22,102 bases of DNA from JAUWPO01 sp965603285 (GCA_965603285.1 CBFDCK010000040.1:1-22102); one strand, 5' to 3'. Positions 1 through 8,736 are shown, numbered from the stretch's first letter. Numbers and translations: made by a program. Notes: a model not told the origin generated them from the letters alone.

Positions 1-123
1 GGCAGCAGGATTCCGGTTACAGGAGAAGATATGCGCACCGCATTGGATAATGTCCTGGCAGGTGAACCGGTCAGCCAACAGCAAAGACCGAGCGTGGGCT
101 GCAACATTAAGTGGAAGTATTAA
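1..123 (+). CDS. Thioredoxin-family (AhpC/TSA-like) protein, C-terminal end only
   Basis: The frame is open from the first base to a TAA at 121-123 and gives 40 residues. They end in the motif RPSVGCNIKWKY, the characteristic tail of a family of thioredoxin-like/peroxiredoxin-like proteins that close with a P-S-[VI]-G-C-x-I-K-W-K sequence. The stretch just before it (V-T-G-E-D-M-R-x-A-L, then L-A-G-E-P-V) is also typical of that tail. The catalytic Cys region lies outside the window, so function rests only on the tail. The gene converges on pheA, with 38 bases between the two stops and no clear terminator hairpin there. Confidence 0.75.
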   Translation, partial: GSRIPVTGEDMRTALDNVLAGEPVSQQQRPSVGCNIKWKY

Positions 124-161
124 TGGAGTTGGATTTCAGCTCTAAAATAAATATCGCACAA

Positions 162-1016
162 CTATTTCTGTATGTAATGGCGCGGGTACGAGCCCAGGTT
201 CCTTAAAATCGGAGCCAACTCCCCCAAATGATCCAGGGCACGCTTACAATTTCGAGCCTGGGCATGCCCGCCAAAATCGACGTAGAACATGTACTCCCAC
301 GGCTGCCCCGGGATTGGGCGCGATTCAATTTTCGTCAGATCGATATCCCGCAGGGCAAAAACGCTGAGTGCCTTGAATAGTGCTCCAGGTTTGTTTACCA
401 AGTTGAATACAATTGAAGTCTTGTGTTCATTTTGCTCAGGATCGTCAGCCGCATACGGCTCTTTCGCCAGAGCCAGGAAGCGTGTGAAGTTGGCTGGGTT
501 ATCCTCCATGTGTTCGCTCAAAATCTGGAGCTCGTAAACCTCAGCGGCGTGTTTAGATGCCAGCGCGGCAGCCGATTTATCCCCCCGATCGCGCACCATA
601 CGAGCACTGCCGGCAGTATCAACTTCAGCGACCTGCTCCACACCCAATTTGACCAGGTTTGCTTCACACTGGGCAAGACCCTGGGGGTGCGAATGAACGC
701 GCTGGACATCCTCCAGGCGTACCCCGGGCAGAGACAGCAAACAGTGGCTGACTCGTAAGAAATATTCGCCCACGATATTTAGATCGTGGCGCAGCATCAG
801 ATCATAATTACGGTGAATGCTGCCAGCAAGCGAATTTTCAACCGGAATTAAGCCATGAGATGGACGACCCTCATCTACCGACCGGAAGACATCCTCAAAA
901 GTCTGGCACGGAAGAGTGTTTATTCCGCTGCCGAAATATTCGTAGGCTGCCAGCTCACTGTACGCGCCATGCTCACCTTGAAATGCTATTAATTTATTTT
1001 CCACTTCTAGCGCCAC
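162..1016 (-). CDS. pheA: Prephenate dehydratase with C-terminal ACT domain
   Basis: Converts prephenate to phenylpyruvate (cytoplasmic), the committed step to phenylalanine. It is 284 residues, the normal length of a monofunctional enzyme with no chorismate mutase domain. The catalytic domain spans about residues 8-185, with FQGEHGAYSE near the start and the conserved NFTRF at 176-180 (catalytic Thr). An ACT domain follows from about 200, with GALF at 211-214 and ESRP at 231-234, the two motifs that bind phenylalanine for feedback inhibition. The start is GTG at 1016, 7 bases after the leuB stop, with only a weak AAGG next to it. A second GTG four codons later is possible. It is the last gene of the branched-chain operon, so it should be co-transcribed with leuB. 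Confidence 0.93.
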   Translation of the reverse strand: MALEVENKLIAFQGEHGAYSELAAYEYFGSGINTLPCQTFEDVFRSVDEGRPSHGLIPVENSLAGSIHRNYDLMLRHDLNIVGEYFLRVSHCLLSLPGVRLEDVQRVHSHPQGLAQCEANLVKLGVEQVAEVDTAGSARMVRDRGDKSAAALASKHAAEVYELQILSEHMEDNPANFTRFLALAKEPYAADDPEQNEHKTSIVFNLVNKPGALFKALSVFALRDIDLTKIESRPIPGQPWEYMFYVDFGGHAQARNCKRALDHLGELAPILRNLGSYPRHYIQK

Positions 1017-1023
1017 GCCTTAT

Positions 1024-2148
1024 CTACTCATCATCATCGGAAATACTTTTAACCACGAACTGGGTTACTTCACCGGTCGTTAAAGTGCGCTGTCCGGGTG
1101 CTGCCAGATCGATTGTCACATTTCCGGTTGAGAGCGCCTTATCAACAGCATCTTCGACAATCTCGGCTTCTGCTTCAAACCCTAGCGAATGCCGTAGCAG
1201 AAGCGCTGCCGATAAGATGGCACCGACCGGATTGGCTATATTCTTTCCGGCTATGTCCGGAGCAGACCCGTGGATCGGTTCAAATAATCCCAAGGGATAC
1301 CCATGCGTGTTGCGCGACTCGCCTAGAGAGGCAGACGGAAGCAATCCCATCGATCCAGCCAGAACCGAGGCTTCATCCGTGAGAATATCCCCGAACAAGT
1401 TGGCTGCCAGGATCACATCGAACGTTTGCGGGCGCGAGATCAGGTACATTGCAGCGGCATCGACCAGGTTGTGCTCCAGGGTCACATGCGGATAATGCGC
1501 CGCCACCTCGTTCACTACCTCGCGCCATAATCGTGAACTCTCCAGGACATTAGCTTTATCGACAGAAGTCACCTTGTTCCGGCGCTGACCTGCCAGGTCG
1601 AAAGCCAAACGGGCAATGCGACGCACCTCGCTTTCAGTGTAAACCATGCTATCCACGGCTTGAACTTCATCCCCGATGGTTTTGCGTCCACGAGGCTGAC
1701 CGAAGTAAATGCCTCCAGTCAACTCGCGCACCACCATTAAGTCCACCCCTTGTAAACGCTGCGAGCGTATTGGGGAAATCTGCATGCTTACGGAGGTAGC
1801 TCTCACAGGACGCAAATTTGCGAACAACCCCAGCTCCTTGCGCAAACCGAGCAACCCATCTTCTGGTCGCACCTTCGCGTTTGGGTCGTCCCATTTTGGT
1901 CCGCCAACCGCCCCTAATAAAACCGCATCCGCTGCACGGCAGGCAGCCAGGGTATTCTCGGGCAGTGCAGTCCCATAATTATCGATAGCGCAGCCCCCTA
2001 TTAGATATTCCTGTGTCTGAAAATTGTGACCAAATCGCTCCCCAACGGCATCTAAAACCGCCACTGCCGCCTGAATTACCTCCGGTCCGATCCCATCTCC
2101 TGGCAGTACTACTATATTAATTTCCACATAATCCACTTTATCAACCAA
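1024..2148 (-). CDS. leuB: 3-isopropylmalate dehydrogenase
   Basis: NAD-dependent oxidative decarboxylation of 3-isopropylmalate to 2-oxoisocaproate in leucine synthesis. The family also oxidises 3-methylmalate to 2-oxobutyrate in the citramalate route, which suits the cimA gene next door. The 374-residue product has the N-terminal VVLPGDGIGPEV motif, ELTGGIYFG with the substrate loop, the VDKANVL helix, and the C-terminal EPIHGSAPDIAGK NAD-binding segment. The start is TTG at 2148, overlapping the end of cimA by 8 bases. A GGAG nine bases upstream, inside the cimA end, supports this start; in-frame GTG codons follow at 2136 and 2127. Translation is probably coupled to cimA. Confidence 0.95.
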   Translation of the reverse strand: MVDKVDYVEINIVVLPGDGIGPEVIQAAVAVLDAVGERFGHNFQTQEYLIGGCAIDNYGTALPENTLAACRAADAVLLGAVGGPKWDDPNAKVRPEDGLLGLRKELGLFANLRPVRATSVSMQISPIRSQRLQGVDLMVVRELTGGIYFGQPRGRKTIGDEVQAVDSMVYTESEVRRIARLAFDLAGQRRNKVTSVDKANVLESSRLWREVVNEVAAHYPHVTLEHNLVDAAAMYLISRPQTFDVILAANLFGDILTDEASVLAGSMGLLPSASLGESRNTHGYPLGLFEPIHGSAPDIAGKNIANPVGAILSAALLLRHSLGFEAEAEIVEDAVDKALSTGNVTIDLAAPGQRTLTTGEVTQFVVKSISDDDE

Positions 2149-3709
2149 CTTTTGTATCTCCGTTCATCAAGGCAAATTCCATGCTGTCTTCCAGGGCGCT
2201 CCAACTCGCTTCAATGATGTTCGTGCTGGCTCCGACCGTGCTCCAGCGCTGTTTATCGTTCTTAGTATCAATGAGTACACGCACGCTGGCGCTTGTACCG
2301 CTGTCGCTGTCCAGGATGCGCACTTTGTAATCGGTCAGACGCACGCTGGCGAGCTGCGGGTAAAAATCGATCAAAGCCTTTCGCAGCGCTGCGTCAAGAG
2401 CATTCACTGGACCGTTGCCTCCTGCGGCAGTGTGAACTTCTTTATCGCCCACACGAACCTTAACCGTGGCCTCCGCCAGCATTTCACGTCCCTGGCGTCG
2501 CTCGACGACCACCATGAAGTCTACAAGCTCAAAAGGTGGTTTGTAATCACCTTGCATGCGCTGCAGCATGACTCTCACCGAGCCTTCCGCACTTTCAAAA
2601 GTGAAACCCTTCGACTCCAGGTCTTTAATCTTTGCCGCTGCTTCGCTCGCCTGAGTGCGGCTGACGTCCAGACCAAACTGACGTGATTTATCCAACACAT
2701 TGCCGCGACCGGACAGCTCCGAAACCACCGTCCGGCGTTGGTTACCTACCAGGGTTGGATCTATGTGCTGGTAAGAAGCTTCGGTTTTAAGTACCGCTGC
2801 GACGTGGATGCCTCCCTTGTGAGCGAAGGCGCTTTCTCCAACGTACGGCAAATGTTTGTCATGCGGCAGATTGGACACTTCAGCTACGTAACGTGAAAGC
2901 TCGCTTAACTTTGCCAGGTTCACTTCAGGAACGCAGGTTACGCCCATCTTGATCTGCAAATCTGGGATGATGGTACACAGGTTGGCATTACCGACCCGCT
3001 CTCCATAACCATTGACTGTGCCTTGAACATGCACTGCCCCAGCGCGTACTGCTGTCAGCGTATTGGCTGTACCGCAGCCAGCATCATCATGAGCATGGAT
3101 GCCCAATGGGATTTCAATTTTTGAGGATACTTGGCGCAAGATTTGCTCCACTTCCCAGGGCATTGTGCCTCCATTAGTGTCGCACAACACCAGCACATCT
3201 GCCCCGTTCGAAGCAGCAGCTTCAAGGGTCTTCAAAGCATAAGCGGGATTCGCTTTGTAGCCATCGAAATAATGTTCCGCATCGTAGATCACTTCTTTCC
3301 CGTGTGCCTTCAAGTAGGCGACACTCTCCCCGATCATCTCCAAATTCTTACCTAATATTGTCTCCAACACCTCGGTAACATGCAGGTCCCAACTTTTACC
3401 GACCAGCGTCACAACCGATGTTCCAGCAGACAACAACGCCTGGATACTGGGATCATCCCCCGGGCGGTTGTCTTTTCTAAGCGTTGAACCGAAGGCGGCA
3501 ATATTTGCGTTCCGCCACTCCATATCCCGTACGCGTTCGAAGAATTCAACATCTTTTGGGTTGGAACCCGGCCAACCGCCTTCAATATAGTGTAAACCAA
3601 AGTTGTCCAGACGGCGGGCGATTTTGATCTTGTCATCGACCGAAAGAGAGATGCCTTCGCGCTGCGTACCATCTCGTAGAGTTGTGTCGTATAAATAAAC
3701 TGCAGTCAT
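2141..3709 (-). CDS. cimA: (R)-citramalate synthase
   Basis: Condenses pyruvate with acetyl-CoA to (R)-citramalate, giving 2-oxobutyrate for isoleucine without threonine. The 522-residue protein is a DRE-TIM metallolyase: DTTLRDGTQREGIS near the N terminus (catalytic Arg-Asp), GIHAHDDAGCGTANTLTAV (metal His residues), VQGTVNGYGERVGNANL and SAFAHKGGIHVAAV. A LeuA-type regulatory domain fills about residues 390-515. The TQREGIS variant, the GGWPGSNPKD segment and the length set it in the citramalate synthase (CimA/TIGR00977) branch rather than in LeuA, which is encoded separately at 6019-7683. ATG at 3709 overlaps the leuD stop as ATGA, with AAGGGA seven bases upstream. Substrate choice is inferred from family membership. 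Confidence 0.9.
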   Translation of the reverse strand: MTAVYLYDTTLRDGTQREGISLSVDDKIKIARRLDNFGLHYIEGGWPGSNPKDVEFFERVRDMEWRNANIAAFGSTLRKDNRPGDDPSIQALLSAGTSVVTLVGKSWDLHVTEVLETILGKNLEMIGESVAYLKAHGKEVIYDAEHYFDGYKANPAYALKTLEAAASNGADVLVLCDTNGGTMPWEVEQILRQVSSKIEIPLGIHAHDDAGCGTANTLTAVRAGAVHVQGTVNGYGERVGNANLCTIIPDLQIKMGVTCVPEVNLAKLSELSRYVAEVSNLPHDKHLPYVGESAFAHKGGIHVAAVLKTEASYQHIDPTLVGNQRRTVVSELSGRGNVLDKSRQFGLDVSRTQASEAAAKIKDLESKGFTFESAEGSVRVMLQRMQGDYKPPFELVDFMVVVERRQGREMLAEATVKVRVGDKEVHTAAGGNGPVNALDAALRKALIDFYPQLASVRLTDYKVRILDSDSGTSASVRVLIDTKNDKQRWSTVGASTNIIEASWSALEDSMEFALMNGDTKVG

Positions 3710-4311
3710 AACAGATTCCCTTGCCTTGAATGAGCTTTCTCGTAAGCTTCAATCTGATTTTTGTGGTCGAGCAGGTATCCCAGAGCATCAGTTCCTGAGA
3801 GCATACAATATTTATTAAAAGCGTCTATAGGAAAGGTTACTTCCCGTCCTTCCGGAAGGATCAGCCTCTGCGCTTTTAAATCGATTGTCACCCGGCAGCG
3901 GGGATCATCCGCAGCCAATTTGAGAAGATCCTGGTGCACATCAGGAGGGATAATCACCGGCAGCAGTCCGTTCTTCATGGCATTGTTGCGGAAGATATCG
4001 GCAAATGAAGTGCTGATGACAGCCTTTATGCCCCACCCCTCCAACGCCCAGGGCGCATGTTCGCGTGATGAGCCGCAGCCAAAGTTATCTCCTGCGAGCA
4101 GTATTTGGGCGTCTTGAAATTCTGGACGGTTGAAAGAAAATTCGGGATCAGGCGTGCCATCCGCCCTGTAACGCCACCCGAAAAACAACCCGTCCGCCAA
4201 ATCATCCTTGCCAATCACCTTTAGATAAACAGCAGGAATAATCTGGTCGGTGTCCACATTGGGGCGCGGCATTGGAATCATGTGTGAAGTGATGCTTGTG
4301 AAAGGCTGCAT
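3706..4311 (-). CDS. leuD: 3-isopropylmalate dehydratase small subunit
   Basis: Swivelling small subunit of the LeuCD isomerase. It interconverts 2- and 3-isopropylmalate and can also hydrate citraconate in the citramalate route. The 201 residues match the usual length. Landmarks are RPNVDTDQIIPA near residue 16, the GDNFGCGSSREHAPWAL signature in the middle, and FADIFRNNAMKNGLLPV. The start ATG at 4311 lies one base after the leuC stop, and the stop overlaps cimA by 4 bases. AAGGA in the leuC end may serve as its ribosome site. Confidence 0.96.
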   Translation of the reverse strand: MQPFTSITSHMIPMPRPNVDTDQIIPAVYLKVIGKDDLADGLFFGWRYRADGTPDPEFSFNRPEFQDAQILLAGDNFGCGSSREHAPWALEGWGIKAVISTSFADIFRNNAMKNGLLPVIIPPDVHQDLLKLAADDPRCRVTIDLKAQRLILPEGREVTFPIDAFNKYCMLSGTDALGYLLDHKNQIEAYEKAHSRQGNLL

Positions 4312-4312
4312 T

Positions 4313-5737
4313 TTATATCATCGTCCTTGGATCGGTGAGACGTCCATTAATTGCGCTTGCCGCGGCGGTGAGCGGGCTGGCAAGAATTGTGCGCCCCCCT
4401 GGACCCTGGCGCCCTTCAAAATTGCGGTTGCTGGTGCTGATGGCTAATTCTCCAGGTTGAAGCTGATCGCCGTTCATGGCGATGCACATGCTGCAGCCCG
4501 AATAACGCCACTCCCCACCTGCATCTGTAAATATATTATGCAGCCCTTCGGCTTCTGCCTCGCGACGCACCTCTTCGGATCCCGGAACGACCAGCAGTTT
4601 AACTCCCAGAGCTACTTTACGCCCGCGCAGTACTTCGGCTGCTTGTCTCAGATCGGATATACGGGAGTTCGTGCAGCTTCCAATAAATATGACATCCACC
4701 GGAAGGTCTAATAATGGGCGCCCCGGCTGGATCTCCATATAAATCAGAGCTTTCTCAAGAGAATCCCTTTGCCGCGCATCCTGCACAAGCTCGGGATCTG
4801 GTACAGTCTCAGTGATGGGAATTCCCATACCCGGATTTGTGCCGTAGGTGATCATCGGCTCTAGATTGGATGCATCCAGTGTGAGCGTACGGTCATAAAC
4901 CGCGCCCTCATCTGAAGGTAGGTTTTGCCACTCTTTGAGAGCCTCATCCCAGGCATTTTCCTGCGGTGCGAAAGGACGTCCCGCCAGATATTCAAACGTC
5001 GTCTCATCCGGGGCGATCATACCCGCTCGAGCGCCTGCTTCGATGGACATGTTGCATATGGTCATACGCGCCTCCATTCCCAACGCCTGCACAGCCGAAC
5101 CAGCGTACTCGAATACATGACCTGTAGCGCCGCCGGTCCCGATATGAGCGATAAGTGCCAGGATCATGTCCTTGGACGTCACTCCCTTAGGCAGAAGCCC
5201 TTCAAAAACGACCCGCAAGGTCCTGGGACGGGTTTGCGGCAGACACTGGGTGGCAAGCACCTGTTCAACCTCGCTGGTTCCAATACCGAAAGCCAGTGCG
5301 CCAAATGCACCGTGTGTTGAGGTGTGACTGTCTCCACACACAATGGTCATACCCGGTTGGGTCAGCCCCATTTCAGGTCCTACGACATGCACAATCCCCC
5401 TGTTCGGGTCATGCAAGTCCAAAAGGCGAATCCCAAACTCCATGCAGTTGATCTGCAGCTGGCGAAGCTGATGGTGTGCTTGCTCATCCTCTACTGGAAA
5501 ATCAAGACTCTCCGTTGGCGTGGAATGATCCATTGTAGCCAGCGTTCGACCTGGTCTGCGGACTTGCAAACCTTTCTCCCGTAATCCAGCGAACGCCTGT
5601 GGGGAAGTGACCTCATGCAGGAGGTGCAGGTCAATATACAGAATAGCGGGCGAATCAGGTTCCTGAGCGACAAGGTGCTGTTCAAAGATCTTATCGAAGA
5701 GGGTTCGAGGGCGTGCGTTCGTAACCCTGCGCGTCAA
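4313..5737 (-). CDS. leuC: 3-isopropylmalate dehydratase large subunit
   Basis: Large aconitase-family subunit carrying the [4Fe-4S] cluster. Visible motifs are RTLFDKIFEQH at the N terminus, the ATMDHSTPT segment, CGDSHTSTHGAFGALAFGIGTSEVE, FIGSCTNSR (first cluster Cys) and GCSMCIAMNGDQ (the other two). STSNRNFEGRQG lies near the C terminus. No ATG begins the frame. The chosen start is TTG at 5737, with GGAG six bases upstream, giving 474 residues. A TTG at 5749 is possible (478 residues) but has no ribosome site. The chosen start overlaps the stop of the 88-residue upstream gene by 4 bases, so translation is probably coupled to it. Confidence 0.94.
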   Translation of the reverse strand: MTRRVTNARPRTLFDKIFEQHLVAQEPDSPAILYIDLHLLHEVTSPQAFAGLREKGLQVRRPGRTLATMDHSTPTESLDFPVEDEQAHHQLRQLQINCMEFGIRLLDLHDPNRGIVHVVGPEMGLTQPGMTIVCGDSHTSTHGAFGALAFGIGTSEVEQVLATQCLPQTRPRTLRVVFEGLLPKGVTSKDMILALIAHIGTGGATGHVFEYAGSAVQALGMEARMTICNMSIEAGARAGMIAPDETTFEYLAGRPFAPQENAWDEALKEWQNLPSDEGAVYDRTLTLDASNLEPMITYGTNPGMGIPITETVPDPELVQDARQRDSLEKALIYMEIQPGRPLLDLPVDVIFIGSCTNSRISDLRQAAEVLRGRKVALGVKLLVVPGSEEVRREAEAEGLHNIFTDAGGEWRYSGCSMCIAMNGDQLQPGELAISTSNRNFEGRQGPGGRTILASPLTAAASAINGRLTDPRTMI

Positions 5738-6000
5738 AATGCGCTCCAATACCAGTAAGCGGGATAAATGCGCTCGTCAAAATAGTGATCGAGCAAAATT
5801 ATCGGCTGGCACACTTCCTCTCCGCTGCTGCATATTAAAGCGGTATTTACAGGTCGCACATCCTGCCAGTCCGGGTAGGAATGCCTCTCTGTTGGCAGGT
5901 CGGATAAATCCCATCCGGATGGCAGAACACTTACCTCAACGAAAGGGTCTAGCTGACCGATAAAGCGGCTTTCATTTGGTCTCTCGATCATCTGGTTCAT
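5734..6000 (-). CDS. Small unknown protein between leuA and leuC
   Basis: I do not recognise this 88-residue protein. It is very likely translated: ATG at 6000 has a strong AGGAG six bases upstream, it sits 18 bases after the leuA stop, and its TGA overlaps the likely TTG start of leuC. The sequence is acidic (14 Asp/Glu against 5 Arg), contains no lysine, has two cysteines (57 and 64) and ends in an aromatic tail with WYW at 83-85. No signal peptide or membrane segment is seen. Its place inside the leucine cluster suggests a role tied to LeuCD or leucine synthesis, or service as a coupling cistron, but that is inference from position only. Confidence 0.7.
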   Translation of the reverse strand: MNQMIERPNESRFIGQLDPFVEVSVLPSGWDLSDLPTERHSYPDWQDVRPVNTALICSSGEEVCQPIILLDHYFDERIYPAYWYWSAF

Positions 6001-6018
6001 AATGTCTCCTTTATAAAC

Positions 6019-7683
6019 TCAATCGGCTGGTGAGCTGACAAGCGTTGTCTCAGCAGGCTGGTGGCGCCCCAATGCTACGAGCATCTTGTTCAGCGCCGCT
6101 AAGTAAGCTTTGGCGCTGGCAACTATGATATCGGTGTCGGCTCCATAACCGCCAAAAGTACGGGCATGCATAATCTCGGTTTGGGGGGATTTGCGATGAG
6201 GTATCGTGCCTTGACCGTTCATCAAGCGCACCGTAACCTCACCAAGGGCATCGATACCTTCCGTGACTGCATGGACGTTGAACTCGACCAGAGTATTTGG
6301 TACGCCCACAACTGCATCTATAGCTTCATAAGCAGCGTGCACTGGACCCGTGCCCACAGAAGCCTGCACTGTTATTTCACCATCCGGTGAACGCAATCTT
6401 ACAGTTGCGGTGGGCATGCCCATCGTCCCACAAGCAACTTGTAAACCTTCCAGTTGGTAGACTTCATGGGACTGGTAAATCTGGTCTTCTATCAGTGCTT
6501 CTAGATCGGCATCGGTAACAACCTTCTTCTTGTCAGCTAGATTTTTATAGCGCTCGAAAGCCAGGTTGAGGTCTTCTTTGGACAATTCGTAACCCATCTC
6601 CTCCAGGTGCGCTCTGAGCGCGTGCCTGCCAGAGTGCTTGCCCAATACCAGACGAGAGCGGCTCAACCCGACTGTCTCCGGTTTCATAATTTCATAGGTC
6701 GTCTGTTCCTTGAGCATCCCATCCTGGTGAATCCCAGCCTCATGGGCAAAAGCGTTCGCCCCGACAATTGCCTTGTTGGGCTGGACTGGAATCCCAGTAT
6801 AGTTTGACACCATCCGGCTGATACGTGCGATTTGAGTAGTATCGATACCTGTATCGAATCCAAAGATAGCGCGCCGGGTATTAAGAGCCATAACAACTTC
6901 TTCCAGGGACGTATTCCCTGCCCGCTCTCCGATACCATTGACAGTGACTTCCGCCTGGCGGGCACCGGCTTGAATACCCGCAAGAGCATTGGCAGTCGCA
7001 AGCCCTAGATCGTCATGGCAGTGTACTGAGACCACAGCCTGCTCAATGCCCGGGGTGTTGGCGATAATTCCTTTAATTAATCCACCAAATTCATCCGGCA
7101 TTGTGTATCCAACAGTATCCGGGATATTGATCGTGCACGCTCCAGCCTTGATCGCTTCTCCCAAAACTAAGTACAAAAACTCCGGATCACTACGACCGGC
7201 GTCTTCAGGTGAGAACTCCACATCTTCGCATAAGGATCGAGCGTAAGCCACCATTTCTCGTATCCGATCGACCACTTCTCCAGGTTCCATGCGCAGCTTG
7301 TAGCGCATGTGAATGGGTGATGTTGCTAAAAATGTGTGGATGCATGGATGAGCGGCGTGCCGGATTGCATCCCAGGCTTTGTCAATATCAGCTTTTGATG
7401 CCCGCGCGAGACCACAGATAACTGGCACAGTCCGTAAGAGTTCCTCACCACCTGGAAGTGGGTTCCCCACCTCGATCGCTATCCGCCGCACTCCCTCCAG
7501 GTCATCAGGTGAAGCGGCGGGAAAACCGGCTTCGATCACATCCACTCCCAACCTCATGAGACCGCGTGCAATCTCAAGCTTCTCGGCAGACGTCAGTGTG
7601 GCTCCGGGTGACTGCTCCCCATCCCGTAATGTAGTATCAAATATGCGTACGTAATTGGGATTCACATTAATATCCTGAATCAT
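6019..7683 (-). CDS. leuA: 2-isopropylmalate synthase
   Basis: First committed enzyme of leucine synthesis: 2-oxoisovalerate plus acetyl-CoA to 2-isopropylmalate. The 554-residue protein has FDTTLRDGEQSPGATL near the N terminus, the metal-binding HCHDDLGLATANALAG, the VNGIGERAGN loop, and NAFAHEAGIHQDGMLK in the linker. A C-terminal allosteric domain from about residue 430 carries the leucine-binding region. I take ATG at 7683, because an upstream extension would run into ilvC. AAGGAG lies 12 bases upstream, slightly far. The ilvC stop is 23 bases before the start. Known enzymes are inhibited by leucine through the C-terminal domain, and that domain is intact here. Confidence 0.96.
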   Translation of the reverse strand: MIQDINVNPNYVRIFDTTLRDGEQSPGATLTSAEKLEIARGLMRLGVDVIEAGFPAASPDDLEGVRRIAIEVGNPLPGGEELLRTVPVICGLARASKADIDKAWDAIRHAAHPCIHTFLATSPIHMRYKLRMEPGEVVDRIREMVAYARSLCEDVEFSPEDAGRSDPEFLYLVLGEAIKAGACTINIPDTVGYTMPDEFGGLIKGIIANTPGIEQAVVSVHCHDDLGLATANALAGIQAGARQAEVTVNGIGERAGNTSLEEVVMALNTRRAIFGFDTGIDTTQIARISRMVSNYTGIPVQPNKAIVGANAFAHEAGIHQDGMLKEQTTYEIMKPETVGLSRSRLVLGKHSGRHALRAHLEEMGYELSKEDLNLAFERYKNLADKKKVVTDADLEALIEDQIYQSHEVYQLEGLQVACGTMGMPTATVRLRSPDGEITVQASVGTGPVHAAYEAIDAVVGVPNTLVEFNVHAVTEGIDALGEVTVRLMNGQGTIPHRKSPQTEIMHARTFGGYGADTDIIVASAKAYLAALNKMLVALGRHQPAETTLVSSPAD

Positions 7684-7706
7684 TGGATTCGCTATCTCCT
7701 TTACTT

Positions 7707-8720
7707 TTATTCTCCCGGACGGATTGTCACGGGATCGATAAACGGCATCATCTCGCGCAGTTCGGCGCCTACTTTTTCTATAGGATGCTCCTGTTGACTC
7801 TGGCGCTGTGCGTTGAACCAGGGTCTGCCTTTGCGGTTCTCCTCGATCCATTCGCGGGCATACGTACCGTCTTGAATATCTTTCAACATTTGAGACATTA
7901 CATAGCGTGTCTCTTCAGTGATAATCTTGGGTCCTCCGGTGTAATCACCGTGTTCTGCTGTATCTGAGACCGAGTAGCGCATGTAATTCATGCCGCCACG
8001 ATACATCAAGTCGACGATCAGTTTGAGCTCGTGCATGCATTCAAAATATGCAACCTCCGGTTGATATCCAGCCTCAACCAGGGTTTCAAAGGACGCTTTG
8101 ATAAGGGCAGTGACGCCACCGCACAAGACAGCCTGCTCACCGAACAAATCCGTTTCTGTTTCTTCTGAAAATGTGGTCTCCAGCACACCAGCCCGGGTAA
8201 CTCCGATAGCAAAGGCATATGAAAGCGCGTTTTCCTTCGCTTTTCCCGAGAAATCCTGATGGACTGCGAGCAGTGCTGGTGTGCCGCCTCCTTCCTCATA
8301 AAGCTCACGAACCCGGTGACCGGGAGCTTTGGGCGCTATCATGCTGACATCAATATCCGCAGGGGGTACTATAGTGTTGAAACGAATGTTAAATCCATGA
8401 GCGAACATCAATGTCTTCCCCGCTTCTAGATTGGGGGCGATATCTTCCGTATATACCTTCGGCTGCATGGTATCCGGTACCAGGAGCATGATTGTGTCAG
8501 CCCAGCTGGCTGCCTCGTATGTAGTACTGACGATTAATCCCTGAGCCTCAGCCTTTTGCCAGGACTTGCTGCCTGGTCGCTCACTCACGCGGACATCAAC
8601 ACCGCTGTCACGCAAGTTTAATGCATGGGCGTGTCCTTGGGATCCAAAACCAACCACGACAACTTTTTTAGCGCGCATCAATTGCGGGTCGGCGTCTGCA
8701 TCGTAATAAATTTTCGCCAT
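7707..8720 (-). CDS. ilvC: Ketol-acid reductoisomerase (class I)
   Basis: Isomerises and reduces acetolactate and acetohydroxybutyrate to the dihydroxy acids of the valine/leucine and isoleucine routes, with NAD(P)H and Mg. The 337-residue length fits class I. The Rossmann motif GFGSQGH is at 24-30, followed by HALNLRDSG. The metal-binding SEETETDLFGEQAVLCGG lies near 182-199, and the helical C-terminal domain includes YFECMHELKLIVDLMYRGG. The start ATG at 8720 has GGAGGAG five bases upstream; the open frame extends further upstream but over the ilvN coding region. It starts 16 bases after the ilvN stop. Confidence 0.97.
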   Translation of the reverse strand: MAKIYYDADADPQLMRAKKVVVVGFGSQGHAHALNLRDSGVDVRVSERPGSKSWQKAEAQGLIVSTTYEAASWADTIMLLVPDTMQPKVYTEDIAPNLEAGKTLMFAHGFNIRFNTIVPPADIDVSMIAPKAPGHRVRELYEEGGGTPALLAVHQDFSGKAKENALSYAFAIGVTRAGVLETTFSEETETDLFGEQAVLCGGVTALIKASFETLVEAGYQPEVAYFECMHELKLIVDLMYRGGMNYMRYSVSDTAEHGDYTGGPKIITEETRYVMSQMLKDIQDGTYAREWIEENRKGRPWFNAQRQSQQEHPIEKVGAELREMMPFIDPVTIRPGE

Positions 8721-8736
8721 AATTCTCCTCCGGTTC

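Noticed and set aside
124..161. Bidirectional terminator between the thioredoxin-family gene and pheA
   Set aside because: No inverted repeat of useful length is visible in the 38 bases.
860..1495. 211-codon plus-strand frame over pheA/leuB
   Set aside because: It is antisense to two well-supported genes, with low-complexity Ser-rich content and no family match.
7684..7851. 56-codon N-terminal extension of leuA
   Set aside because: It overlaps the ilvC coding region, and ATG at 7683 begins the normal family N terminus with a ribosome site upstream.
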